A DNA stretch of 64,000 nt from Diphasiastrum complanatum (taxonomy: Eukaryota > Streptophyta > Lycopodiopsida > Lycopodiales > Lycopodiaceae): the NCBI GenBank assembly GCA_029204225.1, contig CM055096.1:42218901-42282900 (forward strand), in the 5' to 3' direction. The notes beneath the pieces are model-generated. The model was given only the letters and a program-made list of their open reading frames with translations. It was not told the DNA's origin and made no database searches. A program made the position numbers and the translations under genes. Positions 44,635-54,984 of the stretch are shown here, piece after piece; position 1 is the first letter of the stretch; each line of letters opens with the position of its first letter.

Positions 44635-44715
44635 CATACGAAATGTCGCTATATTCTAGTTGCAACAGATTATGCTACAAAGAACGTTGAAGCAGAGTCG
44701 ACGAAACGACATTGT

Positions 44716-47094
44716 AGAAGTACTCCTTAGATCTAACCTATGGATAAGGTGATGCAAAATAGATTTCCATTATAATAGAGCACAATTGGATTGTACCCCA
44801 ATGTAGAGCAATATTAGATTGAACATTAAATTATCCTCCCATCCATACGGTGAAATTCATACTTATTCTTGTTCATTGGAAAACTATATTAACGCTCAAT
44901 TAATTCAAAGAATAGTAGCTATGGCATTACATAGCACCATACTCCAATACAGGAGACATCTTGTCCTAGTACATGAACAATACTGAGCACTCTCAATAGC
45001 TCAAGCATACCGATGAGTAATCAATAGCCTTGAATGCCCATGCTTTATAGTATAAATAGCCACAACCCATGCTTATCCATGCTAGTGCATATATAGTGAG
45101 ATTTTTATGATCATTTGGATCCATGCAAAAATGATCGACTTCCTTTCAAATGTAACTCTAATCACATTGACATGTGCGTATAATAGAGTTACAAAAAGGG
45201 AAAACATGTGATGCTCTCTCCACTTGGATTTTTCTCTTTAAATCAAACAATGACTATGTAAAGCCAAACTTATAAGGTTTGCCTATAGGATTCTCACTTA
45301 GCCTCTCCTCCTTAGAACCAAATCTCCACATCGCCCCTCTCATAAGGATGTCTTTTGCACTAGTGGTTCAAGAGAAAAGAGGAAACCTTCTCTCACTTGT
45401 TTGCTTCCTACTCTCAACACCTTTGAGCCCCTCTTGGCCCTCGTTGCCTTATTTATCTTCTCTTACTTGTCGTTCTCTTGGGTGATTCTCGCATTGCTCT
45501 TGTTGGCAATGTGCTTGTGTTGGCCACTTAAATCTATTGCAAATCATTCGAACAAGATGAGATTGCCAACCTTTTAAGAAGAACCATTCCAATTTTTTAG
45601 TACATGGATCAATTGTCCATGCCATGCAACTTTATCACTATCATAAAGATAGTTTTTATGGATAACTTTTTTATACTTGAGTTTATAATGTATAGGTGCA
45701 TATTGACAAGTGCACCTCAATCTTGCATTGTGGTTTACACAATCGTGGACATAAGATCAAGTTTAAAGACAACTTTTTAGAGATTAAGTGGGGTCCTTCT
45801 TTATATCCTCTTTGGTGAATTTGTACATTTTATTATGATCAAATCTTTATTTTCTTGGTCGAAAGAAGCCTAAGCATGCCAAATGAATCTAGGACAATAG
45901 GGCAAGTTGGACAAGAGGGGAATTTATGCAATGTTGATATAGGCTCTAACCACACTTGTTTCTCCACTGACATTCTTAGAGAGGCATTTATGCCACGTTG
46001 ATGCATGCTCAAACCATGCTTGTTGCTATGTTGACAATTTGAGGGCTTGTGTCTTGGATTAAGTTTGGCCTAACATTGAACATTTGTGCGTAAAATATCA
46101 CGCATTTGTAAATGTTGTACTATGTGTCAATTCAACAAACAAAATGTAACTTAAAACTAAATGAATCTTTTTACATTTTCCAAAGGTCAATGTTTTAGAC
46201 ATGGGTACTATAGTTAGTACTAATCCAAAGCTTTGATTTTGCGAGTCTCAATGCCCTTGGCTTGTGCTTTTCAAGGTAAAATTTGGTAAATTTAGTTCAA
46301 ACTTCATTTTCGCAAATGTCAATTTTACATACATGGGTATTTAATTTAGAAATCTAAAGCTTTGATTTTGCAAGTGTCAACGCCCTTGACTTCTGCCTTC
46401 CAAAATGCAAGTCAAAATTTTGATTCAAACTTCATTCGATTAATAGAAACCAACCTTTCACACCAAATCTCTCATATGTTTAATGTGAGAATGGAACTAG
46501 TATTTGTTCGAAAGAGATTCCATAGATTTTTTAAAAGATGATTGCTTAAAAAGACCTAAAATTATTTCATTATTTATTATAAAAGTCTATGCTATGTACA
46601 ATATTCACATATCAAAATCTTATAAATAATATCTAATAAATTCATTATAATTTTTAAGAAAGTATAGAAAACTTGGAATTTGTGTCGTATCTAGTGCGTG
46701 CATGGATTCTGCACAATACTTCATAAAAATCTGAAACCGAATACACGACTATGCTATCCATGAAAATAATTGATGCTAAGAGTTTTTAGAAAATCCGAGT
46801 TTTTTTTATTATGATAAGGGTGTTTTCACAATGGAAAACATGTCAAGTTCTTATTCCAAAATGGAGTTCCCCCATTGGTCCATTCTCATTAATAACAAAC
46901 TTAAGTTGTGACCATGTAACACATGAGGTGGCATGAGCCCTTGTCATGTAAGGAGGGGCAAGTGACAATGATCATTGACTTCGAGACGTTGCCTGACATG
47001 TTGTTGCTAGCAGTGACTTAAGAAAAATGGACCAATGGCATGAGAGGGACTCAAATTGGTTAATGAACATGCAACATAAGGCTCATCTTATTTT
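44716..47094. other. No gene recognised
   Basis: About 2.4 kb of AT-rich DNA. Frames are short and on both strands. I see no domain, PBS or terminal repeat. It may be old LTR or MITE debris. Confidence 0.5.
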
Positions 47095-47516
47095 TAGCAC
47101 CCTGCACATGTGTCAGGGTGGGCTAGGCAGGGAGGTTTTTTTTTTTTTGGTTTAAACTACTTGCCCTGGTGCCACGTGTCGGACACCAGGGTTTATCCCA
47201 TAAGCAAATCTCTGAGATAAACCAGTACCTATATATAACTGAACCCACCTACTTACTCACATGTGTGCAGGTGGGTGTGAAGCCGGCGCCACCTGGACCT
47301 GCCCGGCGCCACCCACTTGGCACTGGTGCCCCTACCCAGTGCCACCTAGGCGCTGCCTGCCCGGCGCCACCCACCTGCTTGCCCGGTGCCACCCACCTGG
47401 CGCCGGTGCCCCTGCCTGACGCCAGTTGGGCGCTACCTGCCACCTGGCGCCACGACGCCCGCCTGCGCCTTTTTGGCCAGCCCCTGGCTGGCGCACCCTG
47501 ACGCGCCAGGGTGCTA
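47095..47516. mobile_element. GC-rich 422-bp element with hairpin terminal inverted repeats
   Basis: Left end TAGCACCCTG-N9-CAGGGTGGGCTAGG (47095-47127). The reverse complement of the right end (47516-47483) is TAGCACCCTG-N6-CAGGGTGCGCCAGC. Each terminal repeat can itself fold into an 8-bp-stem hairpin. The TA at both edges could be a target duplication. The interior (47280-47470) is unusually GC-rich, with about three degenerate ~60-bp units built on GGCGCCACCCACCTGG. No open frame codes for anything recognisable. It is probably a non-autonomous DNA element. Confidence 0.6.
47164..47191. repeat. Internal hairpin
   Basis: CCCTGGTG (47164-47171) and CACCAGGG (47184-47191) form a perfect 8-bp stem around a 12-base loop that contains CACGTG. 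Confidence 0.8.
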
Positions 47517-47810
47517 CAATTATGTGGAGCCGCAACATAAGTGTTAGCACTAAAGTGGGAAAAAGGGGGTAGAGTGTATTCCTCACAATCTTTGAGGGTG
47601 CATGTTGGACTCCACTTCGACCAACCCTCTAGGAGACAACATCAAGTAGTATCATGAGATCTATTCTCTTATGTTATCTCCTACATCATGAATGAGGATG
47701 GGGACCTACATTCACCCCTCATTCATGGTGAAAAATAAGCTCATCCAAAAGAAAGGTCTTGTGTCGGCCATCATTTCATTTGCCAATGCCAATCCAATGG
47801 GTTGGCTGAA

Positions 47811-47897
47811 TTGGTTGGCTTGGCATCCAAAGTTTCTTTGGTCCCAAGTTAGAATTGGTTGGCTTGGCATCCAAAGTTTCTTTGGTCCCAAGTTAGA
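47811..47897 (+). repeat. 44-bp direct duplication
   Basis: The 44-bp unit starting TTGGTTGGCTTGGCATCC is present twice in tandem with no visible mismatch over 43 bases. It lies 0.6 kb before the ZIP gene start. Confidence 0.9.
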
Positions 47898-48269
47898 GCC
47901 TCCCCTTGGAAACCAAGAACCATTTGCCAATGCCTAAAAAAAGGATGTGGCTAATGAAGTTGCCACAATTGTAAATCACAGCTACTAAATTATTTAGTTA
48001 ATTTAAATTTATAATTGGAGATTGCTTTTCTCAAAATCTACAAGCACAAAAAAAATTCTAGATATATTTGATATTGCAATTCCCAAAATTTTACAAGCAT
48101 TAAGAAAATGGAGGTAAAGTCAAGGTAGTTGGAAAGATTCAGTCCCTTCAAAGGTATGAATTTAACCATAATAAAAAAGAGAGTGAAAAGCACTTCAAAA
48201 ATGAAAGAGTAATGAAATTTGGTGCTTGGTTACTAGCCCTAGTACAATTGTGTAGTACATTGGTACTTC

Positions 48270-48276
48270 TATATAT
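48270..48276 (+). promoter_or_regulatory. Candidate TATA box of the ZIP gene
   Basis: TATATAT, 252 bp before the chosen ATG. This would give a 5' UTR of about 220 bases if initiation is ~30 bp downstream. No other core element is clear. Confidence 0.35.
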
Positions 48277-48527
48277 CTACAGTACACTCAAAGTTTCAAG
48301 GAAACTGGGTCAATCAAGCAATCATCTTCGTGATTAGTACTAGCAGGCTGCAGCCCATGAAGCGAATTGAAACTGGGTGTATTTTGAGGGCAGATAAAGC
48401 ATAAGCTTCCATAGCTTTTTCTCCATTGTCAGGAAGTCGTTTTCTTTGCTCATTATTGTCTGACTGCTGTGGGTGGCATTTAGCAGCGAAAGGACAACTC
48501 TTTTGATGCAGTTCGCCCAACTGCAGC

Positions 48528-49068
48528 ATGCAGCTGATGTGTCAATCCATGATGTATTCAGCAAAGCTTCAAATTGCGTCTGCCAGCATCCTTTTTCTGG
48601 GGATCGCAACCCAATTAGCTCTGCTTCCACCTGTAGTTGCATATAGCGGAGGCAGTGGTAGCAACGGAGGCTCCAACGCTGCTCCTCTTGATGCAACGTC
48701 GGCACCAGATCATCCAAATCTTAGAGCTAAAAGCCTCATCCTGGTAAAAGTATGGTGCCTTATCATCGCCTTTGTGGCCACTTTCTTGGCCGGAGTGTCT
48801 CCCTACTATTACAGATGGAATGCTGCATTTCTGGTGCTGGGAACTCAATTTGCAGGGGGGATTTTTCTGGCCACAGCGTTCATACATTTCCTGAGTGACT
48901 CCAATAGTTCATTCCAGCTACATACTAACAAGACATATCCATTTGCATTCATGCTAGCTACTGCCGGCTACCTATTGACTATGCTGGGTGACTGCATTAT
49001 TTCGTGGGTATATTTGCGATCTACTGGAAGCAGCAAACTACCAGCAACTAAGGAGGATCAAGAATTAG
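48528..49068 (+). CDS. ZIP exon 1
   Basis: Signal peptide, Gly/Ser-rich luminal segment and TM1-TM3. It ends GAATTAG|GTAATG after the first base of a codon. Read-through past the donor gives a false end at 49139. Confidence 0.9.
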
Positions 49069-51425
49069 GTAATGCAATCAAGTATAATGACACCCTTCAG
49101 GATAGAGATTGGGTGCTTGAGACTCGAGAGAGGACATAATCAAGGGCAATTAAATTGAATAATTTTTCTTCGCAATTTCTCCTACATTAGTTGCATCTTG
49201 AATTGTCCTTTTATTTCTGCTCTACTATTATAGAAAAGCTTATCAAAGCCGCTGAACGTTTCGTGAAAATGGTTGATCACAATTAGGGAAGTCATCATCC
49301 AGAATAAAACAAATTAAAATGGATGACTTTTTGGGCTTCTGATATGTCAGAAGTAATCAGGACACTTTTCTTTCTCTTTGCATTATTCCTTCTGGGGATC
49401 AACTGCCTGCAGAAGTGCTGTTATTTTTATTATTGATATTTTCTTTGTGTGCAAGGAATTTTGCAGTTGATTCTTACGCAGAATTATGTAGCACGTAGTG
49501 CTGATTAGGCTGGTTCATTGATGATCGATCTCATGGATGCAATTTTGTAAGTTCAATAGTCAACATATTCAAGTATACAACTTTTGCAATGTAGGGACGA
49601 AACGCGTAGCCGATACAGAATCACAGATCGCTGCAAATCCGGTGGTATGCGGAGAACACGGAGCTGCAGCTTGCAATGTATGATTTTTATTCCTCCCTGA
49701 TTTCTAGAACAGACAATAAAACTATCTGTGATTCTGTTTAATCTTTTGTGTTATCTTGAAGTCGACTATATACCAACTCTAGATGATCAAAGCGCTACTC
49801 CTGTGTAGTCTTGAAGACATACATATAACATCATATCCGATTCCTTGCATCAAACTTGCGTCTTGGATATAGCTTGAGGGCACGAGCCAAAATGACACTT
49901 TAGCGAGGCTCATGTTTATTTTGTCGCTTTGGTATTTTTTGGGCAAACTTCAACAACATGAAACGACCACCGAATCCATAGCACATGGACCAAGTCTGTA
50001 GTTATAAACTTTCTGACTGTTTATGGACATTTTTTAAGGGAATGGTTAGCCTCTTAGACTTTGCAAAGAGTTCATCTCTGGGGAGTTTGCTTGCATCTAA
50101 TTAGTAATAAAGCTACAATGTAGACTGGCTGCTTCAGCCAGTTAGAACACACAAGTGGCTGTGTTGAATCCAAGGATATCTTACCTTAACTTCAATCTTT
50201 CTGATCAACTGAGGCGGTGCTCATCACAAATGTACATGTCCGTTCTTCCCCAGATCCTCCAGGGTGTATACAAACTTGCTCTTCAGTTCTCTTTGTTTTA
50301 TTTGCACTCAATTCTACATCATGTTCAGAAGTTTCCGTCGCTTGTTAGCTCTAGAACCGATTCCATGAAAGTGCATGGGAGCCCAACAGCAGTACAAAGC
50401 AGCCCAAGAAGAAGCATTAAAAACTGTAAATACTTCACAAAAGAACTAAAAATTTTCAATCTCAAGTTTCGTCGTCGCTGGGAATTTTTTTTGTGCAGGC
50501 CATCCGTAAAGAGCCTGCATAGATTCCTAAGCATGACTTCCTCAACCCTCCATTCTTCCAACATCTGCTGAATTGCATCGCATCTCGTTTCCAAAGGATT
50601 GCAAACTGTACTGGAAGTTTACTTCTTGTGAAGCTTTTGAATTGAAGGTGCTAATGTATGGCCCGTCCTGAAGCATCACTGTGCTCTTGATTTGAATCAC
50701 AGTGCCAGGACGTTACTGAGGATTCACAGGGAAAAAATATGGTCACAGCAATAATCGTGACACAATCTTCTTGGGGCGATGCTTTGCTGTTGATCTTGGC
50801 ACTTTGCTTCCACTCAGTTTTTGAAGGCATTGCTATTGGAGTTGCAGGTAAGACAATCCAGTCTTTAGCATGTTGTAATAACAATCTTAAAGCATTTTAA
50901 AGCATAAAGGATAAACTTAAATATAAACAATTTTCTTTAGTATAATCCAGAGACGGGGAGCTTGTCAGATTTGCCTTGGTTAACCACCACCGACACCAGA
51001 ATTGACCAACAATTATTGCAAACACTGATGCAGAAACCCAGCATGATGCGTGGAGGAATTTGTGGACTGTGTCTTTGCACAAGATCTTTGCAGCAATTGC
51101 CATGGGAATAGCATTGCTGCGGATACTTCCAAATCGACCCCTTCTTTCCTGTTCCCTGTACTCCTTTGCATTTGCCATTTCCACTCCAATTGGAGTTGCA
51201 ATCGGTATCCTCATTGATTCCACTAGTCAGGGAGCGATTGCAGACTGGATATATGCCGTCTCCATGGGAATTGCAGCTGGTGTTTTCATATATGTGGCAA
51301 TCAACCATCTGCTTGCCAAAGGATACATCCCACAAACTAAGGTAGTAGTCGATACTCCATTCATCAAGCTGATAGCAGTCACATTGGGAGCTGGATTGAT
51401 GGCAGTGGTGCTGATATGGGATTGA
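48528..51425 (+). CDS. ZIP-family zinc/divalent-metal transporter (ZIP2/ZIP11-like), four exons
   Basis: Moves Zn or similar divalent metals into the cytosol across a membrane. Exons are 48528-49068, 49595-49677, 50721-50847 and 51034-51425. All introns are GT-AG and phases agree (541+83+127+392 nt, 381 codons with stop). A signal-peptide-like stretch (residues ~13-38) is followed by TM1 ~69-90, TM2 ~100-120, TM3 ~138-161, a variable loop (162-225), TM4 with H-S-V-F-E-G at 239-244, TM5 with S-L-H-K at 264-267, and TM6-TM8 ending at V-V-L-I-W-D. These TM4/TM5 His and Glu residues are the transport site of the family. The C-terminal half closely resembles plant ZIP2/ZIP11 proteins. No stop or frameshift, so it is probably functional. 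The ATG at 48528 is the first in frame; 48549 or 48552 could serve as well. AATAAA lies 186 bp past the stop. Confidence 0.9.
49595..49677 (+). CDS. ZIP exon 2 (loop)
   Basis: 27 codons plus two bases between ATGTAG| and AAT|GTATGA. It codes part of the TM3-TM4 loop. It contains C-G-E-H-G-A-A-A-C in place of the usual His-rich tract. It was found by splice phase; the short length makes it less certain than the others. Confidence 0.7.
50721..50847 (+). CDS. ZIP exon 3 (TM4)
   Basis: Starts after TTACTGAG| and ends GTTGCAG|GTAAGA. Contains the metal-site segment [14 protein letters not shown]. Confidence 0.9.
51034..51425 (+). CDS. ZIP exon 4 (TM5-TM8)
   Basis: Starts after GATGCAG| and completes the codon begun in exon 3. 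Carries [15 protein letters not shown]6 with I-S-T-P-I-G-V, TM7 with [10 protein letters not shown], and the terminal V-L-I-W-D then TGA. Confidence 0.95.
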
Positions 51426-51610
51426 TCATCAACACTAGAAAGTATAGACTGCTGTTTTCAGCATCTGCTGCTATTTGATGATTGTGTAGTGTTTGTAATC
51501 TAAATGTTGTTTTTTTATGATTGGTGGACGGACTCCACAATGACTTGCTTATGTAATATGATCGTTTTATGTGTCTCCAACACTCGTATAAGCATGCTGG
51601 TGAGTGTATT

Positions 51611-51616
51611 AATAAA
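51611..51616 (+). terminator. Candidate poly(A) signal of the ZIP gene
   Basis: AATAAA 186 bp after the stop codon, the first such hexamer in the 3' flank. Confidence 0.55.
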
Positions 51617-51919
51617 GTGCATGCATCACCATCAAAAGGTGGCTCACTCTACTTTTTTTAAGAGGGGTCTACTTGCATTTATTACATTTTCTTAGAAATA
51701 CTAGTCCCTACATGGTCATTCCATCTTCCGGGATTCACCATGAGGCTTACACGGTTCTTACTTGTTAAATAACTAAGTAGCATTTCTCGGCTCTCATACT
51801 CGGCTCCCAGTCTTCATTAGTCTCGTCTTCTCAAAGACCTCCTTGGTGTACGATGAGAGGTGCTGTTGAGTTGCTTTGTCCGAGTATCTTGGGGATTTGA
51901 CAAAATCAGCCAACATCTA

Positions 51920-52226
51920 GATGTAACGTTGCAAATCAAATCTTGGAATGATTTGAGTATATACTTTTCTCAAAGACAGTATCAAGATTTCGAATCCAAG
52001 CAAGCAAACTCTCTTCATTGCTACTATCTCCATCAAACTTAGAAAACTTATAAAGTTTATTATCAATTTTAGCAAACCTCCTTTTCCTAGATCGAGTAGA
52101 GGAAGTTGACTTGGAGGAAACATGAGGTGATGACGACATAGATGAAGAGGAGCTTGAAGAGCCTCGTGAGGAGCTATCCATCTTTGATTGGAGTTTTTGG
52201 GATTCACTTGAAATACACAAATTCAA
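51920..52226 (-). pseudogene. Retrotransposon gag N-terminal fragment
   Basis: A minus-strand frame has a Ser-rich stretch, a basic patch (S-R-K-R-R-F), then F-D-G-D-S-S-N-E-E-S-L-L-A-W-I-R-N-L-D-T-V-F. This looks like the start of a gypsy gag, where 'F.G ... L.W......F' is conserved. It follows a PBS on the same strand 310 bp upstream. Confidence 0.5.
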
Positions 52227-52537
52227 GGCAAAAAATACGAATAGACTTGTGATTCAGAGAAATGCCATTCTCCGAAAAGGAAGATAGAAGCTCACATTAA
52301 CAAAGTATTGTCTCTAAAATAGAAAGCAAGTTGGAGATCCAATTCTCGAGGGTCCCCCAAATGGAGTCTATTAGTTCTAATATTAAAGAGATCTTGTAAG
52401 AAGAACAAAATTCGAACGGAAGGGAAATCTATTCGAAAGTAAACATACAAAGTTCTGTGTATTGGCATTTGTTTCAAGAATGAATACACAAGGCCTTCAC
52501 AATTAACTTCACAAAGAAAGAAAAATAATAGACCTTG

Positions 52538-52549
52538 GCTCTGATACCA
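52538..52549 (-). promoter_or_regulatory. Retrotransposon primer-binding site
   Basis: TGGTATCAGAGC on the minus strand. The LTR should start at about 52554 and extend right. Confidence 0.75.
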
Positions 52550-53184
52550 AAATTGTGAACTTGAAGTGAAGGTCTACTAATTCTAAAGTCCTGACTTTAA
52601 AAGTTGTGACTTAAAAAAAAAAAAACAAATCAACAAAAAACTATTGAATAGAACTTGAAAAAAACTCGAAACTTAGTGAAGAAATTTAACATTCAATCAC
52701 AAAATCATTCATTCATGAGACTTGCTGAGGGGTCAAGATGGGGAACTCCCCCTCCTGAAGGATTTTTCTTTCAAATGATGCAAGATCAAATGGCCCAAGG
52801 ACAAATACATATATAGTGGTTTTGGGAAGATGGATTTCTAGACCTTTACATCAACCAGAAGTTAACAAATTTTGGATCTTAAAGAATCTTATACCAAGAA
52901 AAGTGGTTTCTAATGACATGCAAAAGCTTACTGATCAAGAAAAGAGCATGCATAGGCATTTGACATTAGGAGGCATGACATGCATGAATCAAATCTAACA
53001 TGCAAGCTTCAATTCCATCATGCAAAGTCATTAGTCTAGGGATGGTATGACATGCAAGCTCTAGTTCCAACATGCAAGCTTCAAATCATACATGGAAGTC
53101 CCCAAATCAAACATACAAGCTCCCAAATCAGACATGCCAGTTCCAATCAGACATGCAATTTCCAAATCAGACATGCATGACCAT

Positions 53185-53312
53185 TAAGCTATGGATGATG
53201 TGACATGCAAAGCCATCAAGTCATGGATGGTGTGACATGCAAAACCACCAAGTCATGGATGGTGTGACATGCATGGTCATCAAGTCATGGATGGTGTGAC
53301 ATGCATGGCCTT
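53185..53312 (+). repeat. ~32-bp tandem repeats, four units
   Basis: Units centred on AAGTCATGGATGGTGTGACATGC at about 53187 (degenerate), 53217, 53249 and 53281. Related ATGCAAGCTTC/ATGCAA words extend left to about 53000. Confidence 0.8.
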
Positions 53313-53338
53313 CAGTCTTATGGATGGTGATGAAAGTT

Positions 53339-53356
53339 TTAGAGAGAGAGAGAGAG
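53339..53356. repeat. (GA)n microsatellite
   Basis: A short GA run just right of the 32-bp array. Confidence 0.8.
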
Positions 53357-54027
53357 ATGAAAGAGGTAAGAGGAAGTGAGTGTGTGTATAAGTGTGTGTA
53401 TAAGTGGTTCCAAAAATGGTTCCAATCCAAGCTTGATAGATCTTCCTCAAGCCATAGCTCCAAGCTTTCTTCCAAGCACCTACACACATAGAAGCAAGAG
53501 CAAGAGACAAAGCAAAAATGAATGGGAGATAAATAATGAGGGAGAGGAGTGAGTTAGTCCTTTTATAGGGAATGTGTAGCCTTGAGGGAGTGGCTGAGGT
53601 GTCCAAAATAAGTGTGAGAGGTCTAAGGGAGACTCTATGAGAAGTAAAGTGAGAGGGTGAGGTGTATAGGTATGAGAGGGTTTTTATCCATTAGTTAGAG
53701 CAAAAGGGGAGGAGTAGGAGGGCGCATTTTCTTAGGTGTCTTATGGCTTACAAGTCATGTGGAAAAAGTAGGTAAGTTACATATTGATAAGGATGGAAGG
53801 TAGTAGCTTAACATTTAATGTTAGCCACTTTCAAGTTGAATATTTCTTGTTTTACAACATTGGGATTCACCCAAGTGTTTTTCATGACATGGGAAAGGCT
53901 TTGTATATGTCCATCTTACCTTGCATAATTTCATCAATTCCTCGGCCCTTTTTTCTAGGGGTTTAGGGTCCCCAATCATAGTGGAGTGCGACACAAAGGG
54001 TGATCAGTCCTTTGGTTTCTTCTCCCA

Positions 54028-54078
54028 ATCTTTATAGACTCGATTGAGCCTTCTTTATAGACTCGATTGAGCCTTCTT
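54028..54078 (+). repeat. 25-bp direct duplication
   Basis: TATAGACTCGATTGAGCC with flanking TTCTT occurs twice in tandem. Confidence 0.85.
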
Positions 54079-54454
54079 CGGGTACCATCTTTAAGCTTTA
54101 AGAAGCTTCTTTAGATTCATTCTTCAGGTACTCTTCTTAGTACCTGCACATACCCTTAAGAAAAGGTTAGGAGTCATACCATAAAATGGTTCATCATTAG
54201 ATTCTATTTCTAGAACCTGCATATCAAATTGTTAGCATTGATCTACAGTTTCATTTCTTGTCTTCAGGTAATGATACCTGCATTCATATTTCATCAGTTA
54301 GAGTAATAAGCTCTAATATTCAAAATACGTTTCATACAAAAAGAATGGAAGACTGGATAGCCTTTATTTCTTGGTCAATTTGGTCTATACAATTTTATTC
54401 GTCTTTTTCACCCCTTCACGAAAAATGCGACAAAGTGTCCAGACTGCCTTAGGA

Positions 54455-54735
54455 AATATTTTAAAGGCACCTTTGGCTTTTTTCTCGTTGCCTTTAGTCT
54501 AAGGCACCTTCGGCATTTTCGCTACCTTTAGTCTAAGGCACATTTTGCTTTTATGCTGCCTTTAGTCTTCGCCTTCTTCGTTGCCTTTAGTCCAAGGCAC
54601 TTTTTCGTCTTTTTCGCCTTCTTCGTTGTCTTAAATCTAAGGGCGTCTTAAGCATTTACACACCTTAAGTCTAAGGGCACCTTCAGGATTTGCATACCCT
54701 CACTCTAAGGGCACCTTCGGGTTTTTCGGATTTTT
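54455..54735 (+). repeat. ~40-bp minisatellite, about six degenerate units
   Basis: Repeats of GCCTTTAGTCTAAGGCACC followed by a variable TTC/TTTTCG spacer. Later units drift to CTTAAGTCTAAGGGCACC. It lies upstream (minus sense, inside the leader) of the PBS at 54844. Confidence 0.75.
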
Positions 54736-54843
54736 AACATTTTTACTACATTGGCAGACTGACGCTGCCAACTTATGTAGAAATCAATCTAGCATGCTCT
54801 AGAATTGGTAACTCCTGATCCTTTCATAACCTGAAATACAAGA

Positions 54844-54855
54844 GCTCTGATACCA
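54844..54855 (-). promoter_or_regulatory. Copia primer-binding site
   Basis: TGGTATCAGAGC on the minus strand, followed on the right by TGTGAAGG, a possible LTR end at 54856. Confidence 0.7.
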
Positions 54856-54984
54856 TGTGAAGGATTCTTGTTCCCTTTACTTACATTGGGCCCTTACTCT
54901 AATTGACGTACATGCTCCTATTCCGACTTTTCATGGTTCTCTCCTTATGCTTCATGTTCACCCATATTGTGTGTGAAGGATTTT

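Larger units (their letters stand above)
40560..44715 (+). mobile_element. Ty3/gypsy element, decayed, 3'-truncated
   Basis: Order: gag (about 40800-42104), zinc knuckles (41413-41550, C-Y-N-C-G-E-P-G-H and C-S-N-C-R-E-S-G-H), protease (42108-42500, D-S-G-S-S-V-N), RT (about 43000-43740; M-P-F-G-L-C-N-A, F-I-D-D), RNase H (43743-44000), and integrase zinc domain (44393-44520, H-S-E-D-V-G-G-H and C-D-P-C) with the start of the core (44590-44690). The RT fingers are missing between about 43130 and 43145, where V-F-A-C joins S-F-C-D-G-F-S-G-Y-N. The integrase core stops after about 30 residues and no 3' LTR is seen. Stops are mostly isolated TAG/TGA/TAA within frames. Confidence 0.85.
52554..54843. 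other. LTR-type and tandem-repeat DNA
   Basis: No gene. The segment following the PBS (from 52554) should be an LTR of a minus-strand element. Several tandem arrays occur (listed separately). Short frames near 53.2-53.6 kb come from the repeats. Confidence 0.4.

Noticed and set aside
47169-47586. Gly/Ala/Pro-rich frames of 64-110 codons in the GC-rich element
   Set aside because: Open on both strands because of GC-rich repeats; no conserved motif.
50155-50594. Open frames of 89 and 138 codons on both strands between ZIP exons
   Set aside because: They overlap each other, have no domain, and lie inside a well-supported 1-kb intron.
53185-53312. CRISPR-like regular repeats
   Set aside because: Units are contiguous without unique spacers and the DNA is eukaryotic.
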